A stretch of 64,000 bases of DNA, from NCBI GenBank assembly GCA_019677205.1, contig JAAMXY010001049.1, positions 103,096 to 167,095 on the forward strand, given 5' to 3'. Made by a program: the position numbers and the translations under genes. This document shows, in pieces, positions 53,204 to 63,138 of this stretch (position 1 is the stretch's first letter; each line of letters opens with the position of its first letter). The notes under the pieces were generated by a model, which ran no database searches, had not been told where the DNA came from, and was given only the letters and a program-made list of their open reading frames with translations. This DNA comes from Pinguiococcus pyrenoidosus. Its lineage: Eukaryota; Sar; Pinguiophyceae; Pinguiochrysidales; Pinguiochrysidaceae.

Positions 53204-55781
53204 GGCTTTAGCTGTCCGCGGCCGAAGAGCACCGGGAGGAGAGCGGCACCGCCGAGGTGGCGTCAGACGGCCCACTTGCTCGCTGCCCCTCCTCGAAGCC
53301 GTCCTCGACCTGTCTCTTCTTGCCGCCTTGCCACGCGGCCGCAGGTCTGTCCGGGCGGCGGAGGAGCGCTGGACCTGCGGCAGCGTCGGGCAGTGGAAGT
53401 GACCTCCCTCCGGTAGAGTGTCGGACTGGTTGGGCATGGCTGGCAGGCGTCTCTGGCACTCAATGCCGGACTCGTCCGCTGTGGAGTCGTTCGGAAGGGT
53501 TCTCGACTGCGGTCGTCGGGGGCGTCGCCAACCGTTGCGTCCGGGAGCCTCCACGACGCTCTGCCAGGTGCTCAAGCCCAGAAGCCTCCCCCAAAAAATC
53601 GAGAATACGCCAAAAAGTGGCGGATCGACCTGGTGGCTTCGGCGCCGTTGGTGGACAGGAGAGAGGACCTTACGCAGCGCTCTCGCGACTCTCCAATTCC
53701 TGGATCTCGACTTCCCTGCTTCCGGGAGTTTCCCAGGTGTCCATTCCCCACGTGGATTGCTGTCGGGGGATATCCTCCCTTACCATGGCGCACATAGGGA
53801 ATGCTCGGAAAGCCGGAAAGGATTTCCGGTGTGTCAGATGAGACGCGGCCGTTTAATGGCTGCAGCTGCGCAGCGAGGAACTTGAACTGCAAGTGTTCAG
53901 CACTTGAGGCCCTCCCAGGTGCTAACGCGGCCGCATATGCTTTGGCTAAGACACAGCCCGTCGTCACCGCTGGCGCGTCCTCATTGGCTGCATTTGAGTT
54001 TCCGGCTCGACGGCCTTTCATTTGAATTCTTCCCATCAACCGAGAAGTCTTTGGGTATGACGTGCTCGAAGCTGAGTGGCTCTCCCAGCACGTGACCCAG
54101 CCCCTATCCATTCAGCGCCTCGGTTTCATGGTTTCCCATCACGTGCTCCCTCCGATGCACTTTCGTCGGTGTGGCGGAGAGCCGCGATGATAGACAGGCG
54201 CGGTATGGATTTCAGGACGGCGTCGTCGGAGGAACCTGCACGAATCGCGAGGCCCGCGGAAACCAGTCTCCCAACGGTTCTCCTGTGCATCACGTGACTT
54301 GACGCCCCCAACCGCAGCTGATGTCATCGAAGGGCTCCCTTGCCTCCACTGAACGCTGTGCAGACGAGCGACATGAAAAATGCATGTGGTTTGCTCGCGT
54401 CAAGCAAGTTCAAGGCGGGCGGAAGGATGACCTGTCCACTTGGACCAAGCGAAGGAGTCTCGAGTCTTGGGTCCTCGGTCCTTGCTTGGTCTTCGCCTCG
54501 CTGGACTCGGCCGCGCGCTCCTGCTCTCGAGGCTCCGGGCGGGCGGGGTTCGAGCGAAGGTCAGGCTGGTCCCCCCGCGGGCGGAAAACGATCATGCATG
54601 CATGGCTGGAGCGACCGACGTGACGTCACGCACAGCTGGCTGGATCATGGACGCACAGATGCATGCATAAGTTGAGCAGATAGCTAAGCATAAGCAAAGC
54701 AACTGGAGCGACTGGATGGCTAGCTAGGCAGTCAGAGCGAACCGGCCGAAGCAAGGCAGGCAACAAGCAAGAAGAAGCCCAAGCAAGAAGGCAAAAAAAA
54801 GCAAGTCCGTCGACTCGAAGATGGAGATGATGCATCATCATTCAGAATGGGCGGAAGAAAGTCAGAAAGTCGGCTCAACGGGATATCGGAGAATCAGAGA
54901 TCTGATATGATCATGTATGTTCAGGTTCAGCCCACCGGGCGGAAAGCTAGCTGGAATGCGTCGTTGCGGATGCCCGGGCTGTTGCGGCTGTTGTTCGCGG
55001 CTCGAGGCGGAGCTCGGCACGTTTTGCAAGGCCACGTCAGGTGTTGGGCTGCGTTGGTTTTTCCTGCGTGGACAACGAGCGTCAAAGTGTCCCTGAATTT
55101 GCGGGAAATAAGTCCGTCTGCGTCAGCCGCCGACAGCTTTAAGCGTGGACGTCCGGAGTGTGGCCTCACGCCTCGGGAATTCTCCGCCACCATTGGTTCT
55201 TGGAATCGGGTACATGCATTTTCCTAGGCAGCGGTACATGATTGGGTGGTGGCGGTCATCGACCTTCTGAGAAGGCTTATTCTGGGGACTTCCAAGATCC
55301 GCAAAGTTGGCTATGGAACTGGCGTGGTAACGGCGAACTCTTGGAGGATCGATGGTGAAAATCGCCGAAGCTTCTAGAATTCCCCAAAATATGGCCGGGG
55401 AACAATCCTGGATTATTCTATTCTGCGCTGGTAAAGGTCCGCGTAACTAGTTTGGCGATACATTAGCCCAAATTACCAGAGTTCGGGAACTTCTCCATTG
55501 GCCACGCCACCGAACCCCAGAGACGAACGTGCTGATTCAGTAATCCCTGGTTTCAATTGTTTTAAAAGTATCACGCCGCTCACTCTACGCATCACGTTTC
55601 CCATCAATCTTTTTTGGGGCCAACCGCATCTGAACTTCCAAGAAGAGACACGCACAAGAGGCAGAAAGCGCAAAACCCGCAGCCGCAGCCCTCCGCGTCT
55701 GCTCCTCCGCTGCGCCGCCTTCGAGTCGCAGTCGCTCTCCCGCCCCCCAGAGCAGCTCCTAGAGCCAGCGCCAGCGAGACC
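53204..55781. other. 2.6-kb gene-poor region
   Basis: The longest empty stretch. ORFs on both strands are under 200 residues and Arg/Ser-rich. Around 54625-54810 the sequence is dominated by short A/G-rich words such as AGCAAG, GGCAGGCAA and AGCTAGC. A perfect TGACGTCA palindrome lies at about 54620-54627. No transposon ends or conserved gene were recognised. The 5' part probably holds the EF-hand gene promoter and the 3' part the UDP-sugar epimerase promoter. Confidence 0.4.
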
Positions 55782-57020
55782 ATGTTCCACGGCCACAAGA
55801 ACGCAGAGGAGTCGCCGGGCCTGCCCTGGCTCAACCCAGACGCCAACGTCTCGTCCGAGGACCTCACGGACACGCTGGGCCCGGACTCCGACGACGACCT
55901 GGGCGTCGACAACGCCATCGAGGAGGCGGAGAGCCGAGCGGTGGGGGCGCCGGAGACCGTGGAGGAGAGCAAGACCGTGCTGGTGACCGGCGCCGCCGGC
56001 TTCATTGGTTCCCACGTGGCGTACATTCTGCTGAACCGCGGCGACAAGGTGGTGGTGCTGGACGAGGTGAACGACTACTACGACCCGGCCATCAAGCAGC
56101 AGAACCTGCGCCTGCTCAAGCAGCAGAACGAGGCCGGCGCCGGCAGCCTCAAGTTCTACCACGGCGACTGCTGCGATGCGCAACTGCTGGAACGAATCTG
56201 GCAGGACGAGGGCATCACCCATGTGGTGCACCTGGCCGCGCGCGCCGGGGTGCGGCCCAGCATCGAGGACCCCTTCGTGTACCTGCACAGCAACATCGAG
56301 GCGACCACCCGGCTGATGGAGGTGGCGCGCAAGTACGACTGCAAGCACTTCGTGTTCGCTTCGAGCTCGTCGGTCTATGGAGGATCCAGCAAGGATACCT
56401 TCTCCGAGGAGGACGTCGTCAACAAGCCCGTGAGCCCGTACGCGGCCACCAAGGCCGCCTGCGAGCTGCTTGCGCACACGTGGCACACGCTCTACGGCCT
56501 TCAAGTCGCCGGCCTTCGCTTCTTCACCGTCTACGGGCCGCGCGGACGGCCCGACATGGCGCCGTTCAAGTTCATCCACCGCGTCTTCCGTGGCCAGACC
56601 ATCCAGCAGTTCGGCGACGGCACCTCCAGCCGCGACTACACGTACATCGACGACATCGCCGCCGGAGTCGTGCGCGCCCTGGACCGGCCGCGCGGCTACC
56701 AGATCTACAACCTCGGCAACGGAAACCCGGTGCGCCTCCGGGACTTCATCCAAATGGTCGGCTCCGCCACGGGGAAGCGGCCCGTCATCGAGCAGCTCCC
56801 GGACCAGCCAGGCGATGTGCCCCGCACCTGCGCAGACATCTCCAAGGCTCGCAGGATGCTCGGCTACGTGCCCGCCGTGACCTTCAAGGAGGGCCTGGAG
56901 CGCACCGCGGCGTGGTACTCCACCTTCTACCTCAACCCGGTCGCAGACGACGAGAGAAACGACAAGGACGACGTCTTGCGATGGGCAGTGAACGCGGAAG
57001 AGCTCGTGCAGTGTAGATAG
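55782..57020 (+). CDS. UDP-glucuronate 4-epimerase-like SDR enzyme
   Basis: Converts UDP-glucuronate to UDP-galacturonate (or a related C4 epimerisation) for polysaccharide synthesis. Single exon, 412 residues from ATG 55782. After an acidic leader of about 65 residues, the extended-SDR fold starts with the NAD-binding TVLVTGAAGFIGSHVAYILL. Then come VVVLDEVNDYYDPAIKQQNL (typical of the GAE/UAE group), HLAARAGVRPSIEDPFVYL, SSSSVYGGSSKDTFSEEDVV, the catalytic YAATKAACE (YxxxK), and LRFFTVYGPRGRPDMAPFKF. Plant GAE enzymes carry an N-terminal membrane anchor; none is seen here, so the protein looks cytosolic, like bacterial homologues. The frame opens upstream to 55614 but the first ATG near the fold is used. 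Confidence 0.9.
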   Translation: MFHGHKNAEESPGLPWLNPDANVSSEDLTDTLGPDSDDDLGVDNAIEEAESRAVGAPETVEESKTVLVTGAAGFIGSHVAYILLNRGDKVVVLDEVNDYYDPAIKQQNLRLLKQQNEAGAGSLKFYHGDCCDAQLLERIWQDEGITHVVHLAARAGVRPSIEDPFVYLHSNIEATTRLMEVARKYDCKHFVFASSSSVYGGSSKDTFSEEDVVNKPVSPYAATKAACELLAHTWHTLYGLQVAGLRFFTVYGPRGRPDMAPFKFIHRVFRGQTIQQFGDGTSSRDYTYIDDIAAGVVRALDRPRGYQIYNLGNGNPVRLRDFIQMVGSATGKRPVIEQLPDQPGDVPRTCADISKARRMLGYVPAVTFKEGLERTAAWYSTFYLNPVADDERNDKDDVLRWAVNAEELVQCR

Positions 57021-57914
57021 CAGCCTTGCTTGCCCTCGACGGTGCTTGGCGGACCGCCAAGCACCATGTGAAAGACCTCATGGAATAAACGATACGTCGT
57101 CTGCAGTCCCGGTGTGCTACGTGGCTGGAGCGACATTCGAGCCGTGCTGTGTTGTACATACACCTCTTCCATCGTGTGCGTAGGCCGCAGTGCCGGCCGT
57201 TGGAAGATGGCCGACTTTGCTGGACTGCCCTCAAGCACGCCTGTGACCCCTGCGGTTGAGATGCCTACTTTTCAACCGACGACGCGCATGCTTGGGCGTA
57301 GCGTAGGCTCTATTTGCTGCATAGATCGTTCGTCTGTGGAGACGCGTAGCCGGGAAGCACCTGCCACGGGCGGCTCGTGCTTCCCCAGCCTTCAGTAGGA
57401 CATGATTGACATATATACAGTGGATAGCTTATCCCTGCAAAGGACTGAGCTGAGCCGTCCTTGACTCGCATGCATCCAATCTGCGTGGGCGCTTTCTTCG
57501 GGCGCTTTCTTCGGGCGCCTTCGCAGCTCGTGAGGCGTCCCAAGATCAAGAAAAGCTCAAGGGCCCGACCAGCTGACATCCGCATCATTCAACCTTTGTC
57601 GAGGAGCGGGGGGAAACAAGACGCCCATGCAAGCTTTTCGAAACCCTGCGAAACTTCTTGGAATACGAGGCGGAGAGCCGCAGCGATGTGAGGGTGGCAT
57701 GATCTTCGAAAGAGAGATAGTCCCATTGTGCACCGGTGCAGAATACACGGATGGCGTGACAAAGCGTTGGTTACTCTTCTAATCTGCAAGTTTGCTAGCG
57801 TTGTGGGCGTCGTCTTCTTCTGCATTTCTGCACAGCCTGATCTACCGGGGCAGCCCTCGCACTTCCCCATGTATGCAATCCAAGGGAGCACGCCTACCAT
57901 CCAAGGGAGCGCGC
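57021..57914. other. Intergenic region between converging genes, with short direct repeats
   Basis: 894 bp. Includes GGGCGCTTTCTTC repeated in tandem at 57486-57515 and a 17-18 bp direct repeat (ATCCAAGGGAGCRCGCCTA) at about 57877-57916, the second copy running into the 3' end of the lumen-protein gene. No gene recognised. Confidence 0.45.
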
Positions 57915-58785
57915 CTAGATGCAGTAGTCTCCCTGGCAGACGGTCTGGGCAGCAGTCGTGGCAGGCGGCGCAGCGTACATCTCGTTGTCCGTGGGAGGCA
58001 GGTCAACCAGGTTGAGGAATTCTTCCAAGGTGGCCTTGGAGCTAGCGTAGTACGTCTGTGCCGCCTCGGACTTCTTCGACTTGGCGGCCTTGCGCATGGC
58101 CTCCATGTCCGCAAAGAACTTCCTCGCCAACTTCACCTGCACGATCTTCTCCGGCGGCTTGGACGCGTCGATGCGGAACGCATTGCCCAGCAGCGACATG
58201 GACAGCTGCAGTAGCAACCACATGCCTGGTCAGCTCCGAGCACCTCTGCAGTGGCCCAGGTACGTAAGAAAATCCCATCGCGTTTGCGCCTCCGCACCTG
58301 CATGTCGGCCCAGCGGGACGTGTACGTTGCATCCACCACACATTGGCGGTCATCTCCGACGCAGTTGGTCTTCCTCTTGCCCTTGTTCAGCGCAATGGTG
58401 TCACGGAAGAAGTCCTGGTACGCGGGGTTGTCAAAATCCGCCGCCTCCACACATTCGCCCAGCAGCAGCCACTCGTACACCGCCTGAAGGACAGGGACGT
58501 CGCGTCGGATCTTTGGCCTTCGCCGCTGCAGTACAGCTGCAATACCTGCTTCACGCGGCCGTAGTACCGGCGCTTGGCCACCGGGATAGACGTGTACTTC
58601 CCCGCGGTCGCACCACCACTTGCGGACGCCACCGACGGAGCGGCCAACACAGCGCCCGCGCCCAGCACGGCCGAGTGGAGCAGCGCGCGGCGGTCCAAGT
58701 TGGCATTGGCCGCGCGGTGGCGCATGCTGAGCGAGAAGGCTGCTCCGCTGGCGACAGCGGAGAGCAGAAGAAGCTGGCGGAGCAT
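57915..58785 (-). CDS. Thylakoid-lumen protein, PsbQ/Psb31-like, with two-part plastid leader
   Basis: Exons 58785-58546, 58483-58298 and 58205-57915, all phase 0, 238 residues. The leader has two parts. First is an ER-type signal (MLRQLLLLSAVASGAAF) whose end AAF resembles the ASAFAP-type plastid-entry site of secondary algae. Then, after an Arg/Asn-rich transit stretch, comes a second hydrophobic segment preceded by twin arginines (LDRRALLHSAVLGAGAVLAA, then PSVASA), as in Tat-dependent thylakoid-lumen targeting. The mature part (about 170 residues) is mostly helical and Lys-rich (KRRYYGRVKQ, VKLARKFFADMEAMRKAAKS, SSKATLEEFLNLVDLPPT), in keeping with the four-helix bundle of extrinsic photosystem II proteins PsbQ/Psb31. 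That assignment is structural inference; the lumen targeting is better supported. Confidence 0.68.
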
Positions 58786-59390
58786 GGTGGATTGGATGGC
58801 GGAGACGCGACGAAAGCGCGCGGAGACGCGAGAGAGAAAAAGGCGCAGCTCTTGTTGAACTACTCGGTGACGATCGCGAGATTGGGGTGAACGTCGGGGA
58901 AGATATGGTTGGAAAGCCACTGGCGGATTGTACAGAAGTATATGGGAAAGATATACAATATATATATTTCAATTGTTCTAAAAAGTCTGAACATTTTGTA
59001 AAATATTCATGACAAATTACATCACATCATGTGAAGTTAGGTTGCACCCTATTTGATTGATGGCAAGAGTACCTCGATACTTCTCATTCCACAGCTTGTT
59101 ACCAATTCCAACCGTTTCCCTTCTTTCCGTTTTGGCGTACTCCCCTTGCGGCCTACTCCGTTCCGTCCGATTCCCTATTTCCATCCTTCACGCGTCCCGT
59201 CATCGCCGCCACGTGGCCAGCACGGGCCAATCAGCGTGCTCCATCGCTTCTTCCATCGTGTCCTACAGCGGCGGAAGGCGTTCCTTCTTCAGCTTCGAAC
59301 GGCAAGGCCACGGCATGGCCAGAGCTGCCAGCCGCTCAAATTTTGCCGCTTGAGGCCTTTTCGCTCCGCCGCCGTTGGACGTGCACAAAG
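58786..59390. promoter_or_regulatory. Divergent promoter region between two lumen-protein genes
   Basis: 605 bp between ATGs facing away from each other. The segment 58935-59040 is AT-rich (ATACAATATATATATTTCAA). Both neighbours encode probable thylakoid-lumen proteins, so joint light-dependent control is plausible; no light-responsive motif was identified. Confidence 0.45.
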
Positions 59391-59858
59391 ATGAGGGTGC
59401 TGCTGAGTCTGGCGCTTTTGGCAGGCTGTGCGGCCTGGAAGAAGCCTTCCGCCGCTTTGAGTAAGGGGTTGCAGCAGTGCGCCGGAGCTGTCTGCCTCGC
59501 CACCGTCTCCTTGGCAGGGGCCTTGCCGGCGGAGGCCAGCTACCGCCTGTACCAGGCCTCCGAGGACGACTACAAGCGCGCCGTGCGCGAGGGGACCCTG
59601 CGGGTGGAGAGGAAACCCGTGTACGACGACCCCAAGAAGGTGGCGGAGGACCCGTGGGCCGACCGCAAGAAGGAGCTCAAGGCGAGGGCCTTGGCGAAGC
59701 AGGGGGCCAGCCAGTCCGATGGCAAGGCGGGCCGCTACTGCGCAGGGGACTACTTCTACGTCAGCCCCCTGTACGAGAATGCCTGCGATCGCATCGGCTT
59801 GGCGAAGGCGGATCAAAACACCGATAGGCGCGACGAGTTCCAGAGCTACATGCGCTAG
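59391..59858 (+). CDS. Small thylakoid-lumen protein of unknown function
   Basis: 155 residues from ATG 59391, single exon. The N-terminus has two hydrophobic segments: a signal peptide (MRVLLSLALLAGCAAW, with W after CAA at the expected plastid-entry position) and a second lumen-type segment (CAGAVCLATVSLAGALPAEA) ending at an A-E-A|S cleavage site without twin arginines, so Sec-type import is expected. The mature part of about 100 residues is charged (SYRLYQASEDDYKRAVREGT, YDDPKKVAEDPWADRKKELK) with two cysteines (GRYCAGDYFY, YENACDRIG) that could form a disulfide. No named photosystem subunit is recognised. It is divergent from the PsbQ/Psb31-like gene. Confidence 0.62.
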   Translation: MRVLLSLALLAGCAAWKKPSAALSKGLQQCAGAVCLATVSLAGALPAEASYRLYQASEDDYKRAVREGTLRVERKPVYDDPKKVAEDPWADRKKELKARALAKQGASQSDGKAGRYCAGDYFYVSPLYENACDRIGLAKADQNTDRRDEFQSYMR

Positions 59859-60729
59859 GAGGGGAGGCCACAACGTGTAGTTGCTGCGCTCCCGAGATGG
59901 TGCTTATCTCTGGATGGTTACCGCGCCGTGTCTTGAAGCTGTACAGAAGTGTGCTGTGGTGAACTGTAGAACGAACGACAAGAACCGCCAAGAAGTTGCC
60001 AGCGGTTCGCCCGGACAGCTCTGCTGAAGAAGCAGACATCCCGCGCCTTGTAAAATTTGTGTGGAAGGCGTCTCTGCTACTCGAAGTTCACTCCTGCAGC
60101 AATCCATCGTCTGCGGAGGTTGCCCAAGAGAAATGTGGTTGTTTCTCGTATCCCGTGCTCAACTCAACGGTCGTCGTCTGCGCCTCCCCAAACGAATGAT
60201 CGCATCCACGAGGATACCATGATGGGTACTCTTCATGCAAGTCGAGGTCCCGAGAGCAGCCCAGCACCAAAAAAAGAAGACAATTAAACATCACGATGGC
60301 ATCCAACAACCTCAGGATTACGCAACCACCTCGCATTTCCACTTCCACCTCGCACTTCCACTTCCACTTCCACGTCCGCTTCCACCTCGCACTTCCACGT
60401 CCACTTCCACTACGCTATGGATCTCTTCGCAAGAAAGCAAGCAACGGGATCTACATCGATTGCCTACGCTTGTCTAACACAAGGCTCCGCCACGTCCTTC
60501 CTCACTATCACGACAGGTCTCAGGGATGCCTATGGGCATCCCACGCTCCTACGAAGTCCTCGGCGGACCTCCTACACCCTGGCAACAAGGTGTTCCCGGT
60601 CTGCCAGTAGTACGGCGGCCGACAGCACCTTTGACGCACATTGGAGTTCAACTCCTGCTCTTTCTCCTTCTAACTATGCTCTCTCGATCTCCCCTCTGTT
60701 TGGCGTCGCCGACAGTCCCGCAAATCTGC
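59859..60729. other. Intergenic region with CTTCCA repeats
   Basis: 871 bp between the lumen-protein gene and the GMC gene (converging). Contains the hexamer repeat listed separately. Short ORFs are Ser/Arg-rich and unconvincing. Confidence 0.45.
60331..60412. repeat. Hexanucleotide CTTCCA minisatellite
   Basis: CACTTCCACCTCGCACTTCCACTTCCACTTC-type array in which CTTCCA alternates with CTCGCA and CGTCCG units, about 80 bp. Probably variable in copy number. It lies downstream of both neighbouring genes. Confidence 0.75.
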
Positions 60730-62607
60730 CTACTTCTCAAGCTTCTCTCCAGCTGGAGTGTGCTTCAGCTCGACGGTCCTCAGCTGCGCCTTTCCAGTTT
60801 CGGCTTCTGCTATCGCCTTCTCGTCCCGATTGATCAGCATGTCCGCCGCCTTCTCTGCAATCATGTAGACATGGCTGCAGGCCTGCCCACCCGGCAGCGA
60901 GGGCATCACCGAGGCGTCGACAACCCGTAGATGCGAAATACCCTTCACACGCAGTTCGCCATCTACGACCTTATCCATTGCACACGTCCCGACCACCGCA
61001 TTGGCGGAATGCACGGATTCGCGGATGTACTCGTCCAGCGCCTCATCCGGAGTCTCCGCCAAGGTCGACATCTTCAGCGAGCCGTACAACTCGCTGGGGA
61101 ACGTCCGGCGCCCGAGACCGCCCGCCGCTTGCCCGATCGCCCCCTGCCGTGCAATCTTCTCCGCGAGCCGCATGCCCTCTCGCAGGGTCTTGATGTCGGC
61201 CGCATCCTCCAGGAAATTCGTCTTGATGGCCGGCGCGTCCAGCGGATTGCTGCTTTTCAGCGAGACGCTGCCCACCGATCTGGGCCGGACTGCGATGCAC
61301 TGGAAGGTGACGCCGGAAGCCACGTGGCCACCCTTCCCAAGGTTCTCGTAGGACTGAACTCCGTCGGCCGAGTCCCCGCGACCGGGCACGAAGCGCAGCT
61401 GGAGGTCGGGGTCCCTTCCGGCCTCGCGGGCCTCGCTCGAGCTGTAGAAGAATCCTCCCTGCTCGCATCCCGGCGACGTCAACGCGCCCTTGCCCCGCAA
61501 AGCGAAGTTCAGCAGGGTGGTGCGCCGCAGCTTTCCAGACTTGGGCCGGAAGATGTGATCGGTGATGGAGTTCTTGCCGTCGATGTTGTAGGATATGAGG
61601 CAAGCCGGTTGGTCCCGAAGCCCGCTGCCGACGCTGGGAGCGTCCTGCACGAGACGGATGCCGTGCTCGGCAAGATGCTCGCTGGGCCCGACGCCACTCA
61701 GCATGAGAAGCTGAGGGGACGCGACCGCTCCTGCGCTCAGGAGCACCTCCGCCTTCGTGTCATAGGTCAAGTAGGCGTTTGCGATCTCGCCGGTGTCCAC
61801 CCTGGCGAATTCCACGCCGACGGCCTTGGCGTCCTCGAAGAGCACTCGCGTGGCGCGGCTCTCCGTGACCACCTCGAGGTTCTTCCTGCCCAGGACGGGC
61901 TTGAGGTACGCCGTGTGCGCCGAGACGCGGCGTCCATTCTTGGAGGTCACGCGGAAGCGTCCGTAGCCCTCCTGCGCCTCCTTCCAGTTGTCGAAGTCGT
62001 CGTTGGGGTTGTAGCCCAGCTTCTCGCAGGCGTCCAAGAAGGCCTCGCTGATGGGGCTCTTGTAGCCGGAGTGCTGCACCGAGATGGGCCCCTTCTTGCC
62101 GTGGAAGTCACCGGCCGGCCCGTCGAAGTTCTCGTGCTTCTTGTAGTACTTCAGGAGGCTCTCCCAGCCCCACTCGCTGCCGCCGGCCTCTTCCCAGGCC
62201 TGGAAGTCCTGCGGAGTGCCCCGGTTGTACAGCATGGCGTTGGTGTTGCTGGAGCCGCCGAGGGCCTTGCCCCGGCACAGGAAGATGCTGCGATCGCCAG
62301 CAGCAGCCTCGCTCTCCGAGCGGAAGGACCAGTCGAAGCGCGAGTTGAACAGCTTGGTGAGCGCGGCCGGCGCTGCCACCTCCACTCCCGAGGGCACGGC
62401 GCCCGCCTCCAGCATGAGGACCCTCTTGCCCTCATCAGCCGACAGGCGGTTGGCCAGCACGCAGCCGGCGGTGCCGCCGCCGACGATGATGTAGTCGTAG
62501 CGCATTGTTCTGGCGGAGCAGCCCTGGCTGATGGCCATGCAATGGCCCACGCTGGCCAGCCATCCGGACGCGGCGACCGCTATCAAGCCGAGGGCCACAG
62601 GCTTCAT
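60730..62607 (-). CDS. FAP: GMC flavoprotein, fatty acid photodecarboxylase-type
   Basis: Single exon, 625 residues. The N-terminal hydrophobic leader (MKPVALGLIAVAASGWLASV) is followed by the FAD-binding YDYIIVGGGTAGCVLANRLS and VLMLEAG, the GMC signature CRGKALGGSSNTNAMLYNRG, the second signature SAGAVASPQLLMLSGVGPSE, and the C-terminal SVHSANAVVGTCAMDK ... LRVVDASVMPSLPGGQ. It looks specifically like algal FAP rather than choline/alcohol dehydrogenase. The substrate-channel Cys381 in GCEQGGF, Arg405 in LQLRFVPG and Tyr420 in GVQSYENL align with Chlorella FAP C432, R451 and Y466 (numbers from memory); the Arg-Tyr spacing of 15 is identical. FAP converts C16-C18 fatty acids to alkanes plus CO2 under blue light, in plastids. 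A 599-residue antisense ORF is a shadow. Confidence 0.83.
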   Translation of the reverse strand: MKPVALGLIAVAASGWLASVGHCMAISQGCSARTMRYDYIIVGGGTAGCVLANRLSADEGKRVLMLEAGAVPSGVEVAAPAALTKLFNSRFDWSFRSESEAAAGDRSIFLCRGKALGGSSNTNAMLYNRGTPQDFQAWEEAGGSEWGWESLLKYYKKHENFDGPAGDFHGKKGPISVQHSGYKSPISEAFLDACEKLGYNPNDDFDNWKEAQEGYGRFRVTSKNGRRVSAHTAYLKPVLGRKNLEVVTESRATRVLFEDAKAVGVEFARVDTGEIANAYLTYDTKAEVLLSAGAVASPQLLMLSGVGPSEHLAEHGIRLVQDAPSVGSGLRDQPACLISYNIDGKNSITDHIFRPKSGKLRRTTLLNFALRGKGALTSPGCEQGGFFYSSSEAREAGRDPDLQLRFVPGRGDSADGVQSYENLGKGGHVASGVTFQCIAVRPRSVGSVSLKSSNPLDAPAIKTNFLEDAADIKTLREGMRLAEKIARQGAIGQAAGGLGRRTFPSELYGSLKMSTLAETPDEALDEYIRESVHSANAVVGTCAMDKVVDGELRVKGISHLRVVDASVMPSLPGGQACSHVYMIAEKAADMLINRDEKAIAEAETGKAQLRTVELKHTPAGEKLEK

Positions 62608-63138
62608 TGCTGCAATCGAAATGCAGGGCGGAAAGCGGAGAGCGGCGAGTTGGCGTCGAAGGCTTTTCCTTCTGGCGGCGCTTTTGAGAAGCTTTTGGGG
62701 TCTTCAACTTGGCGGGCAATGATCCTGTAGGATCGCTGAATAGGAGGAGGAAACGGAAAGCGGAAGCCTCTTCAAGGTCACTGATTTTCACGACCCGATG
62801 CCTGTGACATGATGTTGTGGCTGACGAACGGGAATATTGGGGCCTATTGTGGATATGCTGATTGGGTAGATCTTGCTGATCATTGAATGATCTTGAGAAG
62901 TGTGTTCCTTGTGGAGATGTATGGTAGATGCATAGTGCTGCAAAAATCAGAAAATAAACAATCAAAATAACAAGCGTGTCCGCACTTCTTTCCGCCGAAA
63001 CGCCACAGTTGAGAGAGCCCGCGTCCTTGCGCTTCTGCGTGTTCAGAAGAACAAGTGGTACTTTTCCCGAACTCCATTGAGGTCCTCTTCGTCGAGAAAT
63101 CGGATAAATCATCGAGCCGTTAAGTCTTCTCCATCGAG
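62608..63138. other. Intergenic region, nothing recognised
   Basis: 531 bp upstream of the FAP-like gene and of the retroelement fragment. It holds the FAP promoter; no distinctive element seen. Confidence 0.35.

Noticed and set aside
54410-54841. Short ORFs in the 53.2-55.8 kb empty region
   Set aside because: All are short, overlapping on several frames and of biased composition; no conserved motif was found.
55473-56753. 426-residue - strand ORF opposite the UDP-sugar epimerase
   Set aside because: Antisense shadow; the + strand has the SDR GxxGxxG and YxxxK motifs.
57114-57398. 94-residue ORF after the UDP-sugar epimerase
   Set aside because: Probably 3' UTR; no similarity or splice support.
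60931-62730. 599-residue + strand ORF opposite the photodecarboxylase homologue
   Set aside because: Antisense shadow: no recognisable domain, and the other strand carries clear GMC motifs.
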